Assembly: GCF_018613795.1 (NCBI RefSeq)
Contig: NZ_JAGGPN010000020.1
Coordinates: 271,289 to 335,288 of the forward strand
Direction of reading: 5' to 3'
DNA: 64,000 nucleotides
From: Arthrobacter sp. ISL-65
GTDB lineage: Bacteria > Actinomycetota > Actinomycetes > Actinomycetales > Micrococcaceae
In this document: positions 1 through 8,022 of the stretch, piece after piece
Layout of the letters: every line of letters starts with the position of its first letter
Position numbering within the stretch: the first letter of the stretch is position 1
Notes under the pieces: model-generated
The model's database searches: none
Told to the model about the DNA's origin: nothing
Seen by the model: the letters and a program-made list of their open reading frames with translations, nothing else
Made by a program: the position numbers and the translations under genes

Positions 1-768
1 GCCGTCGAAGCTGGCGGCAACGATGGCGCCCGGAGCGGTCTCCTCCGCCAGCGCCAACCCCTTGCGCACATCAGTCACCGTGAGTCCGGACCAGTCCGCG
101 CAGTCCCGGACGGTGGCAGGCCCGCGGCTCCCGAAATACCGCAGCGCCAGGGCCGCCAACGACTCCTCCCGGGAGAGCACGGCAGCCGGGGCAGCCCCGG
201 CGACGCGCTCATCGAACGCCGCGTACGTCTGCCGCAGGGCGCCGCCGGGACTTCGGACGGGCGCGCCGCTCACCAGCACGCCGCTGATCTCGGCATGCAT
301 GATCAGGTACGCGAGGCCGAGTCCCTTGGCGGCGAAGCCGGCACCCTGAAGCCTGGCGGCCAGCTGCTCGCGGGTGAGGTGCACTCCGCCGGCCACCGCT
401 TCCGCGAGCACGTCGGCGCTCCTGGACGCTGCCTCATTGTCGATCCCCGTGCTGCGGTAGGTGCCGCCGTTCACTTGGTGCAGCCGGGGTGCGGACAAGG
501 CCCGCAGCCACGGCAGGTCATCGCGGTGCACAAAATGCCAGGTGGGGCGCAGGATGTGAGTCCGGAGAATGCGACCGTCGGCAAGTGCCTGCTCCACGTC
601 GACGGCCGTCGCGCCACCAGTCCGCTGGGCCAGGGACCAGCGCGCATAGGGGAACTCCTGCGCCTGTACGGCCAGCAGGTTCTTCACGGCTTCCTCCGCC
701 GTGGCCGCCCGCGGCCCCCTCAGCTGCTGGCCGGTGAGCCGCGTCCGCAGCACCTCAAGGGGTTCCAT
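1..768 (-). CDS. Winged-helix DNA-binding domain protein, AlkZ-like (partial, C-terminus off the window)
   Basis: Reading leftward from the ATG at 768 gives an open frame of 256 codons that runs off the left edge, beginning MEPLEVLRTRLTGQQL. The pattern (RLTGQQL near the start, LLAVQAQEFPYARWSLAQR, a TWHFVHRDDLPWL segment) matches the HTH_42/DUF1006 family, which includes the E. coli AlkX and Streptomyces AlkZ DNA glycosylases that act on alkylated or crosslinked DNA. The family assignment comes from motif recall; glycosylase activity is inference. Full members are about 350-400 residues, so roughly a third is missing. In-frame stops just upstream fix the start region. Three tandem 18-19 bp repeats lie directly upstream. 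Confidence 0.8.
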   Translation of the reverse strand, partial: MEPLEVLRTRLTGQQLRGPRAATAEEAVKNLLAVQAQEFPYARWSLAQRTGGATAVDVEQALADGRILRTHILRPTWHFVHRDDLPWLRALSAPRLHQVNGGTYRSTGIDNEAASRSADVLAEAVAGGVHLTREQLAARLQGAGFAAKGLGLAYLIMHAEISGVLVSGAPVRSPGGALRQTYAAFDERVAGAAPAAVLSREESLAALALRYFGSRGPATVRDCADWSGLTVTDVRKGLALAEETAPGAIVAASFDG

Positions 769-783
769 GCCCGACGTCGCTCC

Positions 784-838
784 TCACCTTTGGCGGTTCA
801 GTCACCCTTAGCAGTTCAGTCAGCTTTGGGCGGTTCAG
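784..838 (-). repeat. Three contiguous 18-19 bp tandem repeats in the leader of the AlkZ-like gene
   Basis: Read on the minus strand, three adjoining units occur: CTGAACCGCCCAAAGCTGA (838-820), CTGAACTGCTAAGGGTGA (819-802) and CTGAACCGCCAAAGGTGA (801-784). They lie 16 bp upstream of the ATG at 768. In-frame TGA codons show they are not coding. The innermost copy ends in AAAGGTGA followed by GGAG, so it overlaps the likely ribosome-binding region. They could be an iterated operator or a slippage-prone leader. Confidence 0.7.
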
Positions 839-952
839 CCGCCTGACACAGCACCCGCCGAATCAACAGCCGCTCACCCCAGCCACCCGCCGGCTACTTC
901 CGCTCGCGCTTCCATCCTGGACCGCAAGCGCCTGGCTACGCCACCGTAGGTT

Positions 953-968
953 GTTACCAGTGGGTAAC
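953..968. promoter_or_regulatory. GTTA-N8-TAAC inverted repeat upstream of the carboxylesterase
   Basis: The sequence GTTACC-AGTG-GGTAAC is a perfect 6-bp inverted repeat with a 4-bp spacer, ending 15 bp before the ATG at 984. It has the same GTTA-N8-TAAC architecture as the sites at 20800, 41210 and 41235, so it may bind the same TetR-type regulator. Binding is inferred. Confidence 0.5.
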
Positions 969-983
969 TGTAAGAATGGAGCC

Positions 984-1634
984 ATGACTTTAGCCGACTC
1001 CTTTCCCGCCCCCGTTGTTCTGTGGTCCAAGCCTGAGGAAGCCAGGGCCGGCAAGCCACTGCTCGTCCTGCTGCACGGCTACGGCGCGAACGAGCAGGAC
1101 CTCCTCAGCCTGGCTGACATGCTCCCGGACGAGTTCACGGTTGCGTCGGTCCGGGCACCCATCGCCATGGGACCGGGCTTTTCCTGGTTCCCGCTGACCG
1201 GCTCGATCGAATATTCCGTCGACGCCGTGAAGGCCGCGTCGGCGTACGTGCTCGACTGGCTGGACACGGTCAAGGCCAACCACCCGTCCGTGACCCTGCT
1301 TGGGTTCTCGATGGGCATGGCCATGGCCACCACGCTGCTGCGTCAGCGGCCCGCTGACTTTGCCGCTGTCGTCGGCCTTTCAGGCTTTGTGGTCAACGCT
1401 GAGTCCGACGGCGAGTTCCGTGACGCCGAGCTGGACGGAACAGTGCCGCTGTTCTGGGGCCGGGACCAGCAGGATCCGGTCATCACGCCGGACAAGATCG
1501 AGTACACGATGGGCTGGGTCCGCAAGCACGTGAAGCTGACCAAGGTGCTCTACACCGGCATGTGGCACGGCATCAACGCCCAGGAAGTAGGGCACGTGTC
1601 CGAGTTCCTCACCCACGAGGTACTTGCGAAATAG
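984..1634 (+). CDS. Phospholipase/carboxylesterase family alpha/beta hydrolase
   Basis: A 216-residue serine hydrolase of the Abhydrolase_2 (phospholipase/carboxylesterase) family, expected to hydrolyse short acyl esters in the cytoplasm. The oxyanion-hole motif LLHGYGANEQDL is at residues 29-41 and the nucleophile elbow GFSMG at 107-111 (Ser109). A late WGRDQQDPV segment supplies the acid, and WHGI near the C-terminus supplies the catalytic His. The ATG at 984 is preferred over an upstream TTG at 951, because the TTG reading would place the GTTACC/GGTAAC palindrome inside the gene and would add no conserved sequence. The substrate is unknown. The operator links it loosely to acyl-CoA genes. 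Confidence 0.88.
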   Translation: MTLADSFPAPVVLWSKPEEARAGKPLLVLLHGYGANEQDLLSLADMLPDEFTVASVRAPIAMGPGFSWFPLTGSIEYSVDAVKAASAYVLDWLDTVKANHPSVTLLGFSMGMAMATTLLRQRPADFAAVVGLSGFVVNAESDGEFRDAELDGTVPLFWGRDQQDPVITPDKIEYTMGWVRKHVKLTKVLYTGMWHGINAQEVGHVSEFLTHEVLAK

Positions 1635-1656
1635 GCCCTCCTACAGAAGCAAGCTT

Positions 1657-1890
1657 TTACGCCTGGGGAGCGCTGACCCGGACGGTCTGGCCGTTCACCG
1701 TCACCGTGTCCCCGTTGTGAAGCTGCCGGCCGCGCCGGTCGTCGATCTCACCGTTGACCTTGACCAGGCCGTTCTTGATCAGCTCCGTAGCCTCCACGCC
1801 GTCCTCCACGAGGTTGGCGAGCTTCAGGAGCTGGCCCAGGCGGATCATGGTGTCGCGGATGGGGATCTCTTCGATTTCCGGGTTGCTCAT
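1657..1890 (-). CDS. RNA-binding S4 domain protein (YaaA/RlbA-like)
   Basis: A 77-residue protein consisting of one S4 RNA-binding fold: IRLGQLLKLANLVEDGVEATELIKNGLVKVNGEIDDRRGRQL, followed by a short beta segment DTVTVNGQTVRV. Stand-alone S4 proteins of this kind bind structured RNA, often in ribosome-related roles; the exact partner is unknown. It converges with the carboxylesterase (22 bp between the stop codons) and starts 33 bp from the divergent transporter start. The ATG at 1890 is chosen because upstream sequence in this frame is not S4-like. No clear Shine-Dalgarno precedes it, so a leaderless message is possible. Confidence 0.9.
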   Translation of the reverse strand: MSNPEIEEIPIRDTMIRLGQLLKLANLVEDGVEATELIKNGLVKVNGEIDDRRGRQLHNGDTVTVNGQTVRVSAPQA

Positions 1891-1923
1891 ACCAGTAATG
1901 ATGCCTGACGTAAGGTGAAACCA

Positions 1924-2928
1924 ATGACCCATGCACCCCGGCTGCCCCTTGCCGTGGGCCTTCCCATGGCCGTGGCCTCGGGCCTTGCCATTCCCGTCCA
2001 GGGGCGGATCAACGGGGCCCTTGGTGCACGCCTCGGTGACGGCATCGCCGCCGCCGTCGTCAGTTTCAGCACCGGGCTGATCGTGATGGTCGTCGTGTCC
2101 CTGCTGGCTCCCCGCGGGCGCGCCGGCCTCGCGCGGATCCTGCCCGCGCTGCGTGAACGCCGCTTCCCGCCGTACTACGCGCTCGCGGGCGGCATTGGTG
2201 CGTTCTTCGTCTTCGCGCAATCCTTCACCGTGGGGCTGCTGGGCATCGCCCTCTTCACCGTGGCGACCGTCACCGGACAGACCCTCAGCGGCCTCCTTGT
2301 TGACCGCTTGGGCATCGGCCCGGCGGGCAAGAAGTCCGTGACCGGTATCCGGGTCATTGGCTGTATCCTCACCATCGCGGCCGTTTCGTGGGCGGTGTCA
2401 CCCCGCTTCGCTTCCGGCGCGGCCGGTGCGTCCGGTGGCGCGGCAGGCGCCGGGGCTGCCGACCCCGCAGCACTCCTGCTGCCGATCATCCTGCCGGTTC
2501 TCGCAGGCTTCCTTATGAGCTTCCAGCAGGGCATGAACGGCACCGCCACCGTGCACTACGGCACCCCGATCGCGGCCACGCTGGTGAACTTCATCGCCGG
2601 CACTTGCGTGCTGTGGGTGGCCTGGTCCATCAAGGTGGCCGTCGCCGGGCCGGCGAACCCGCTGCCGGCGGAATGGTGGTACTATCTCGGCGGGCCCATG
2701 GGCTGCGTGTTCATTGGTCTCGGCGCGCTGCTGGTGCGCAGCCTCGGGGTGCTGGTGACGGGCCTCGGCATGATCGCCGGCCAGCTGCTGGGGTCGCTCG
2801 GCCTGGACCTGCTGGTGCCGACGCCGGGCACCGTGGTGGAGGCTGCCACCGTTCTGGGGACCCTGCTGACCCTCGCTTCCATCGTCGTGGCCACACTGCC
2901 CTGGCCGCGGGGTGCCCTTCGAAGGTGA
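1924..2928 (+). CDS. DMT superfamily transporter, YdcZ (DUF606) type
   Basis: A 334-residue integral membrane protein with about ten hydrophobic segments in two homologous halves: the first begins [22 protein letters not shown], the second [22 protein letters not shown]. This tandem arrangement, with a conserved N-G-A/T after a polar Q, is the YdcZ-type drug/metabolite transporter fold. The substrate cannot be told. A GTG at 1915 is in frame, but ATG 1924 is preceded by AAGGTG at good spacing, so 1924 is preferred. A long Ala/Gly-rich loop (roughly residues 163-180) separates the halves. Nothing in the neighbourhood indicates a substrate. Confidence 0.85.
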   Translation: MTHAPRLPLAVGLPMAVASGLAIPVQGRINGALGARLGDGIAAAVVSFSTGLIVMVVVSLLAPRGRAGLARILPALRERRFPPYYALAGGIGAFFVFAQSFTVGLLGIALFTVATVTGQTLSGLLVDRLGIGPAGKKSVTGIRVIGCILTIAAVSWAVSPRFASGAAGASGGAAGAGAADPAALLLPIILPVLAGFLMSFQQGMNGTATVHYGTPIAATLVNFIAGTCVLWVAWSIKVAVAGPANPLPAEWWYYLGGPMGCVFIGLGALLVRSLGVLVTGLGMIAGQLLGSLGLDLLVPTPGTVVEAATVLGTLLTLASIVVATLPWPRGALRR

Positions 2929-3082
2929 GGGGCGCCTTCCGGGGGCAGCTCCCGGTAGGCTAGGTCTCGCAGCTTCCTGCACTGTTTTCCCTTTCCCACG
3001 CCCCCGCCCGGCATCCAGCCGCGGTCCAGGGCCAGAGACACCGCGGACCGCACCCAGCGGCCCTGTAGAAATTGGAGTTCCC

Positions 3083-4468
3083 ATGGCAGCAAAATCCGTC
3101 CTCGACCAGGTCATTTCCCTTTCCAAGCGGAGAGGTTTCGTTTTCCAGGCCGGCGAGATCTACGGAGGCTCGCGTTCCGCGTGGGACTACGGACCCCTCG
3201 GTGCCGAGCTGAAGGAAAACATCAAGCGCCAGTGGTGGCAGTCGGTGGTGCGCGGCCGCGAGGACGTGGTTGGCCTGGACTCCTCCGTGATCCTGCCCCG
3301 CCAGGTATGGGAGGCCTCCGGCCACGTGGAGGTCTTCTCTGACCCCCTCGTCGAGTGCCTGTCCTGCCACAAGCGCTACCGTGCCGACCACCTCGAAGAG
3401 GAATACGAGGAGAAGAAGGGCCGTCCCGCCGAGAACGGACTCAAGGACATCGCCTGCGCCAACTGCGGAACCCGCGGTGAATGGACCGAGCCGCAGGAAT
3501 TTTCCGGTCTCCTGAAGACCTTCCTGGGCCCGGTGGCCAGCGAGGAAGGCCTGCACTACCTGCGCCCCGAAACCGCCCAGGGCATCTTCGTGAACTTCAA
3601 CAACGTGCTCACCACCTCCCGGAAGAAGCCGCCGTTCGGCATCGGCCAGATCGGCAAGTCCTTCCGCAACGAGATCACGCCCGGAAACTTCATTTTCCGC
3701 ACCCGTGAGTTCGAGCAGATGGAAATGGAATTCTTCGTGGAGCCGGGCACGGACGAAGAGTGGCACCAGTACTGGATGAAGGAGCGCATGTCCTGGTACA
3801 CCGGCCTGGGCATCCGCGAGGAAAACCTCCGCTTCTTCGAGCACCCGTTGGAGAAGCTCAGCCACTACTCCAAGGGCACCACGGACATCGAATACCGCTT
3901 CGGCTTCCAGGGCTCCGAGTGGGGCGAGCTGGAAGGCATCGCCAACCGCACGGACTTCGACCTCTCCACGCACGCCAAGGCCTCCGGGACGGACCTCAGC
4001 TACTTCAACCAGGCCACCAACGAGCGCTTCACCCCGTACGTGATCGAGCCGGCCGCCGGCCTGACCCGGTCCTTCATGGCGTTCCTCATCGACGCCTACA
4101 CCGAGGACGAGGCCCCCAACGCCAAGGGCGGCGTGGACGTCCGCACCGTGCTCAAGCTTGACCCGCGGCTCGCCCCGGTCAAGGCTGCTGTGCTGCCGCT
4201 CAGCCGCAACGAGGACCTCTCCCCGAAGGCCAAGGACCTGGGCACCCAGCTGCGCAAGAACTGGAACATCGACTTTGACGACGCCGGGGCCATCGGCCGC
4301 CGTTACCGCCGCCAGGATGAGATCGGCACCCCGTTCTGCATCACCGTGGACTTCGACACGCTCGAGGACCAGGCGGTCACCATCCGTGAACGCGACACCA
4401 TGAGCCAGGAACGCGTGTCCCTGGACAAGGTGGAGGGCTACCTGGCCGCCCGGCTGATCGGCGCCTAG
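3083..4468 (+). CDS. glyS: Glycyl-tRNA synthetase, single-chain (dimeric) type
   Basis: A 461-residue class II aminoacyl-tRNA synthetase that charges tRNA-Gly. It has the alpha2-type GlyRS signature [23 protein letters not shown] near the N-terminus and a Cys-rich insert (CLSCHKRY ... [10 protein letters not shown]) likely to bind zinc. Motif 2 is [25 protein letters not shown] and the motif 3 region is [15 protein letters not shown]. The anticodon-binding domain follows and ends in [11 protein letters not shown]. The ATG at 3083 has TTGGAG upstream. A longer in-frame reading from 2912 lacks any conserved sequence. No T-box-like specifier leader was recognised in the 154-bp upstream gap. The acetyltransferase start lies 2 bp after the stop, suggesting co-transcription. 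Confidence 0.97.
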   Translation: MAAKSVLDQVISLSKRRGFVFQAGEIYGGSRSAWDYGPLGAELKENIKRQWWQSVVRGREDVVGLDSSVILPRQVWEASGHVEVFSDPLVECLSCHKRYRADHLEEEYEEKKGRPAENGLKDIACANCGTRGEWTEPQEFSGLLKTFLGPVASEEGLHYLRPETAQGIFVNFNNVLTTSRKKPPFGIGQIGKSFRNEITPGNFIFRTREFEQMEMEFFVEPGTDEEWHQYWMKERMSWYTGLGIREENLRFFEHPLEKLSHYSKGTTDIEYRFGFQGSEWGELEGIANRTDFDLSTHAKASGTDLSYFNQATNERFTPYVIEPAAGLTRSFMAFLIDAYTEDEAPNAKGGVDVRTVLKLDPRLAPVKAAVLPLSRNEDLSPKAKDLGTQLRKNWNIDFDDAGAIGRRYRRQDEIGTPFCITVDFDTLEDQAVTIRERDTMSQERVSLDKVEGYLAARLIGA

Positions 4469-4470
4469 GC

Positions 4471-5433
4471 GTGGCGATCCAATACCGTGAATGGCGCGAG
4501 GGCGACGACCTCGCCCTGCTGGAGGTCTGGGGCGACCCGGAAACCGACCAGGCGGGCCAGTTCCGCGGCACCCTCGCGCCCTCGGGCAACGCGCCGTGGC
4601 GGCGCTGCATCGTGGCCGAGGACGTCGTCGACGGAGTGGCCATCCCGGTTGCCGCTGGCGTGGTCCACGAGGCCAGCCTGCACCCGGAGCGGCTGTGGGT
4701 GTACGTCGAAGTGGCACGGGACCACCGCCGGTCAGGCATCGGTTCCACGCTGCTCATGATGCTGCGCCGCGAGGCGGAGGGATCGCCGTCGGGCGTTACC
4801 CGGCTGCGCTGCAAGGTGGAGCCGGGTACCTCCGGTGCCGCCTTCGCGGAGGCCGCGGGGCTCACCCCGATCCAGCACACCCGGCTCGTCGTGGTGGAGC
4901 CGGCGGCCCTGAAGCTGCCGGTCTTCGGCGACGGTTCCGAGGAAGCGGCGTCGGAGCGCATCGAGGACCTGGCCACCGGCTCGGTGGAGCTTTCAGACGT
5001 CGTGGGACGGTACTACTCGTCCGTCCACGGCTGGGACAGCCCGGGTGAACTGGGCATCGGCACGGTGCAGCGGCTGTTCCTGGACGAGCTCAGCGGTGCG
5101 CACGGCGCGATCGTGCTGCGCGCCCCGAAAGCCAGCGCCTTCGGGTCCGGCGTGCCGGCAAGCCGCAAGGGCAGGATCCAGGCCTTCGCGATCAGCTATG
5201 CGCAGGGGAATTCCGATCACCCCTCCGATGTGTTCGTCGGCCATGAGCCGGAGCTGGATGCCGACGAGGCGCAGGCCGCGGTCCGCGACCTGCTGGCACT
5301 CATCGCGTACCAATACCCGGTGCTCATGGAAGTGGACGATTCAATGACAGCGCTGCGCGCCGTCGTCGGGCCCCTGATGGAAGCGGGCAAGGCCCGGCGC
5401 CAGGGCTCCGAGACGTTCGTCGTCTCCGACTGA
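4471..5433 (+). CDS. GNAT family N-acetyltransferase
   Basis: A 320-residue protein starting at a GTG two bases after the glyS stop, so probably translationally coupled. The N-terminal half is a GNAT domain: the acetyl-CoA pyrophosphate loop VARDHRRSGIGSTLL (R-x-x-G-x-G/A pattern) is at about residues 84-98, followed by a beta strand (RLRCKV) and an FAEAAGLTPIQ helix. The C-terminal half (about residues 150-320) looks like a second, degenerate GNAT-like fold with no recognisable CoA loop. The substrate is unknown. A strong stem-loop terminator follows directly. Confidence 0.85.
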   Translation: MAIQYREWREGDDLALLEVWGDPETDQAGQFRGTLAPSGNAPWRRCIVAEDVVDGVAIPVAAGVVHEASLHPERLWVYVEVARDHRRSGIGSTLLMMLRREAEGSPSGVTRLRCKVEPGTSGAAFAEAAGLTPIQHTRLVVVEPAALKLPVFGDGSEEAASERIEDLATGSVELSDVVGRYYSSVHGWDSPGELGIGTVQRLFLDELSGAHGAIVLRAPKASAFGSGVPASRKGRIQAFAISYAQGNSDHPSDVFVGHEPELDADEAQAAVRDLLALIAYQYPVLMEVDDSMTALRAVVGPLMEAGKARRQGSETFVVSD

Positions 5434-5441
5434 CCCAACCC

Positions 5442-5491
5442 AGTAGCAGCACAGGGGGTTCCCAGCCTTGGGAACGCCCTGTGCTGCTACT
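5442..5491. terminator. Long stem-loop between convergent genes (bidirectional terminator)
   Basis: A perfect 15-bp stem AGTAGCAGCACAGGG / CCCTGTGCTGCTACT encloses an inner hairpin GTTCCC-AGCCTT-GGGAAC. It lies between the convergent GNAT and acyltransferase genes, 8 bp after the GNAT stop. There is no long T-run on either side, so termination is inferred from position and stem strength. Confidence 0.75.
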
Positions 5492-6305
5492 CACTTGGGG
5501 TGTTCCCCTCCGGGGCCGCTGTTGTTCGGGAAGTACGACGGCGGTCCCTCGCCAGATCGGCGGCATCGAGCCTTTGGCGTTCCGCCTCGGACATTGCGCC
5601 GCCCCCGAGATCCGCCGGCAGCCACCAGTCGCCCGGCCGCACCGCCACGGGGAAGCTGGCGATGGCGGCGTCGATTCCGGCCTGGAGCGTCCTGCGGAGC
5701 CGCGCCGTTTCGGCGTCGGCATCGATACCCGTGGCCAGATGCAAGGGCTCACCGATGTGCACGCGGACCGGCGCGCGGCTGACGCTGTGCAGCGGAAGGC
5801 CGTTGCCGCGGGTCAGGATCCGGTGGGCACCCCAGACGGATACCGGAATGAGCGGCACGCCCGCCTCGGCCGCCATCCTCACGGCCCCGGTCTTGCATTC
5901 GCGGACCCTGAAGCTGCGGCTGACCCCGGCCTCGGGCAGGACGGCCAAGTATTCACCGGCGCGGAGTCTGGCCACTGCGTCGTCATAGGCCGTAGTTCCC
6001 GAACCGTAGCCCACCACCACCTGGCCCGCTGCGCTGATGAAAGGACCCGCCAGCCAGTGGTCTGCGGCTCCCTGATGGATCATGAACCGCAGCTGCCCGC
6101 GGTTGTGCGCCCAGAACACAAGCTCGGCGGCCGCGAAGTCCAGATAGCCGAAGTGGGTGATGGCGACGACGGCACCGGCTTTCCCGTCCGGCAGGTTTTC
6201 CTGCCCGGTCACAATCAGGCGGATCCGGAACAGCCACCGCAGGAATAGCCCTGCCCGTACGAGGAGGCGGTAGAAGCGGTCGCTGGCAGCGGGGGTCCAG
6301 GACAT
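5487..6305 (-). CDS. 1-acyl-sn-glycerol-3-phosphate acyltransferase (PlsC) family protein
   Basis: A 272-residue lysophospholipid acyltransferase-family protein. The catalytic H-x4-D box appears as THFGYLDF at about residues 49-56. The second block is the variant LPEAGVSRSF in place of the usual EGTRS, and block IV is VPLIPVSVWGAH. Members transfer acyl groups to lysophosphatidate or related acceptors at the inner membrane face. The C-terminal tail (about 40 residues) is charged and probably disordered. It is last in a leftward operon, 17 bp after the DUF1295 gene, and its end overlaps the shared terminator. Confidence 0.88.
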   Translation of the reverse strand: MSWTPAASDRFYRLLVRAGLFLRWLFRIRLIVTGQENLPDGKAGAVVAITHFGYLDFAAAELVFWAHNRGQLRFMIHQGAADHWLAGPFISAAGQVVVGYGSGTTAYDDAVARLRAGEYLAVLPEAGVSRSFRVRECKTGAVRMAAEAGVPLIPVSVWGAHRILTRGNGLPLHSVSRAPVRVHIGEPLHLATGIDADAETARLRRTLQAGIDAAIASFPVAVRPGDWWLPADLGGGAMSEAERQRLDAADLARDRRRTSRTTAAPEGNTPSE

Positions 6306-6322
6306 AGGGTTCCTGCCGCCCT

Positions 6323-7138
6323 TCAGTGGCGCCGGGGCGGCCAGGGGATGAAGCCGCTGGTGGACTGCATGTATTCACGGTAGCCGGGGCGGCCTGACAT
6401 GGCCCTCTCCGTGAGCGGCTTCCCGGTCTTGGCGGCCAGCGTCCAGATCATCAGCGCGGGGGAGAGGACAGTCAGCACCCCAGGCCAGGACTCCGCCACG
6501 GTGAGGAACAGCCCTGCCCAGACCGCGGCGTCGCCGAAGTAGTTGGGGTGCCTCGTATAGCGCCGCAGTCCGGTGTTGAGGACGGTTCCCCGGCGGGCCG
6601 GATCATTCTTGAACTGCTCCAGCTGCCGGTCGCCCACTGACTCGAAGACGAACCCGGTCAGCCACACAGCCGAACCCGCCACGGCCAGCGGCCCCAGCGG
6701 ACCGGTCGAGAACATGCCCACCTGAATGGTCAGCGAGACGAAGAACATCACGAGGCCCTGTGGCAGGTAGACCCGGCGGAGGGCATAGGCGTTCCGGGAC
6801 CCGCGTGCTCCTTTGAGTAACGCCACGTAGCGGGGGTCCTCATGGCCGCCGCGCGCCCGGCGACCGATATGAGCGCCGAGCCGGATTCCCCAGATACCCG
6901 TCAGAACCAGCAGGAGTACCCGCCTGCCGCTGTCACCGTCCGAGGCCGAGAGGACAAACGAGATCACCGCGACGACGACAAAGCCCGGACCCCACGCCAC
7001 GTCCATCACCGAATGCCGCGCTTGGCCGACGGCCCCGGCACCGATGGCAACGGCGTACGTGACGGCAAGCACGAGCACCACGCCCAGTGCTGTCCACGGC
7101 AGGCTGGCCATGAACGCCTCCAACGGAAACGGGCTCAT
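6323..7138 (-). CDS. DUF1295 membrane protein (steroid 5-alpha-reductase-like)
   Basis: A 271-residue membrane protein of the DUF1295 family, related to steroid 5-alpha reductases and isoprenylcysteine methyltransferases. About seven hydrophobic segments precede the diagnostic C-terminal block GLRRYTRHPNYFGDAAVWAGLFL, then a late GRPGYREYMQSTSGFIPWPPR tail. The family is predicted to bind NADPH, but the substrate is unknown. It is the middle gene of a three-gene leftward operon with an alpha/beta hydrolase and a PlsC-type acyltransferase, which hints at a membrane lipid role. Confidence 0.88.
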   Translation of the reverse strand: MSPFPLEAFMASLPWTALGVVLVLAVTYAVAIGAGAVGQARHSVMDVAWGPGFVVVAVISFVLSASDGDSGRRVLLLVLTGIWGIRLGAHIGRRARGGHEDPRYVALLKGARGSRNAYALRRVYLPQGLVMFFVSLTIQVGMFSTGPLGPLAVAGSAVWLTGFVFESVGDRQLEQFKNDPARRGTVLNTGLRRYTRHPNYFGDAAVWAGLFLTVAESWPGVLTVLSPALMIWTLAAKTGKPLTERAMSGRPGYREYMQSTSGFIPWPPRRH

Positions 7139-7207
7139 GAAAGTGGTCGCCTCCCTAAAACCGCCGCCTCAAAACTGCCCGTAACAACTCTCACAGGGCA
7201 CCAACTG

Positions 7208-7969
7208 TTAGAGGACAACGGGCAGTGCCTCGCCGGACGGGGGCAGCACCCTGTCCAGGGCTGCGGCGGACGCGGAGGACCCCGCCTCGGGAACTCCGGT
7301 CCGTTCCAGGAAGGCCTTCATCAGGAACCCCGTGGCCAGCCTGTGCCACAGCCAGACCCTCCGGAACATGAAGTGCCCGGCCCCGCGGAGCGAGACGTAC
7401 CTCATCTCCGCCGCTCCCGCCGCCGCTCGACGCGCGAACCGCAGCGATGCCGCCGGGCTCGTCCACCGGTCCTCGTCCCCGTGCACGATCAGCACTTTAC
7501 GTCCGGTGACCGCGGCGGCGGGAGTGGCACCGTCGAGCCACGGAGCCAGCGCCACCACGGCATCCACGGCCGGTTCGTCCGCCGCGCAGATGGCGGTGAG
7601 GCCGCCCATCGAATGCCCCAGCAGGTAGACGGGCACGCCGGGGTGCTCCGCGCGGATTTTGGCCAGCGCCCAACGCGCATCCTTCAAAGGGGTCATGTCC
7701 TCGCCGTTCCAGCCCCGCACGCTGTTCCGCAGGACCCAGACCTCCAGGCCGTGCTTTTTGCCGGCACCGTGCAGGTGGCGGGCGAACGGGACCATCCGCG
7801 CCGGGCTCAGGTGCCGGGCCTGGACGGGCTCAAAGCTGCGCGACTTGCCGCCATGCAGCACCAGGGCCACACCGCGGGTGGGACCGGATGGGGCCAGAAC
7901 CGTCAGCACCGCTTCGTGGTCAGTTCGGTGGTGGCTCACTGCTGCATCCTCCGACACTTCGTCGTTCAT
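7208..7969 (-). CDS. Alpha/beta hydrolase
   Basis: A 253-residue alpha/beta hydrolase. VALVLHGGKSRSF (residues 34-46) forms the oxyanion region, and LLGHSMGGLTA places the nucleophile at Ser120. The acid is in LIVHGDEDRWTSP and the catalytic His is in RGAGHFMFRR. It could be an esterase, a peptidase-like acylase or a lipase; the sequence does not decide. It is first in the leftward operon, with 69 bp to the DUF1295 gene. Its start is 53 bp from the divergent yibE/F-like gene. Confidence 0.85.
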   Translation of the reverse strand: MNDEVSEDAAVSHHRTDHEAVLTVLAPSGPTRGVALVLHGGKSRSFEPVQARHLSPARMVPFARHLHGAGKKHGLEVWVLRNSVRGWNGEDMTPLKDARWALAKIRAEHPGVPVYLLGHSMGGLTAICAADEPAVDAVVALAPWLDGATPAAAVTGRKVLIVHGDEDRWTSPAASLRFARRAAAGAAEMRYVSLRGAGHFMFRRVWLWHRLATGFLMKAFLERTGVPEAGSSASAAALDRVLPPSGEALPVVL

Positions 7970-8022
7970 TTATCAACCCTATGGCGGCCGCCGTAGAGTT
8001 CAAGCATGAGGTTTAGCTGCTG

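Noticed and set aside
2929..3082. T-box or other specifier leader before glyS
   Set aside because: The 154-bp gap has no antiterminator pair, specifier loop or T-box sequence that I can recognise.
2960..4717. Very long open frame antisense to glyS (585 codons)
   Set aside because: It mirrors the codon bias of the real glycyl-tRNA synthetase on the other strand, is low-complexity and has no family motif. It is a GC-rich shadow.
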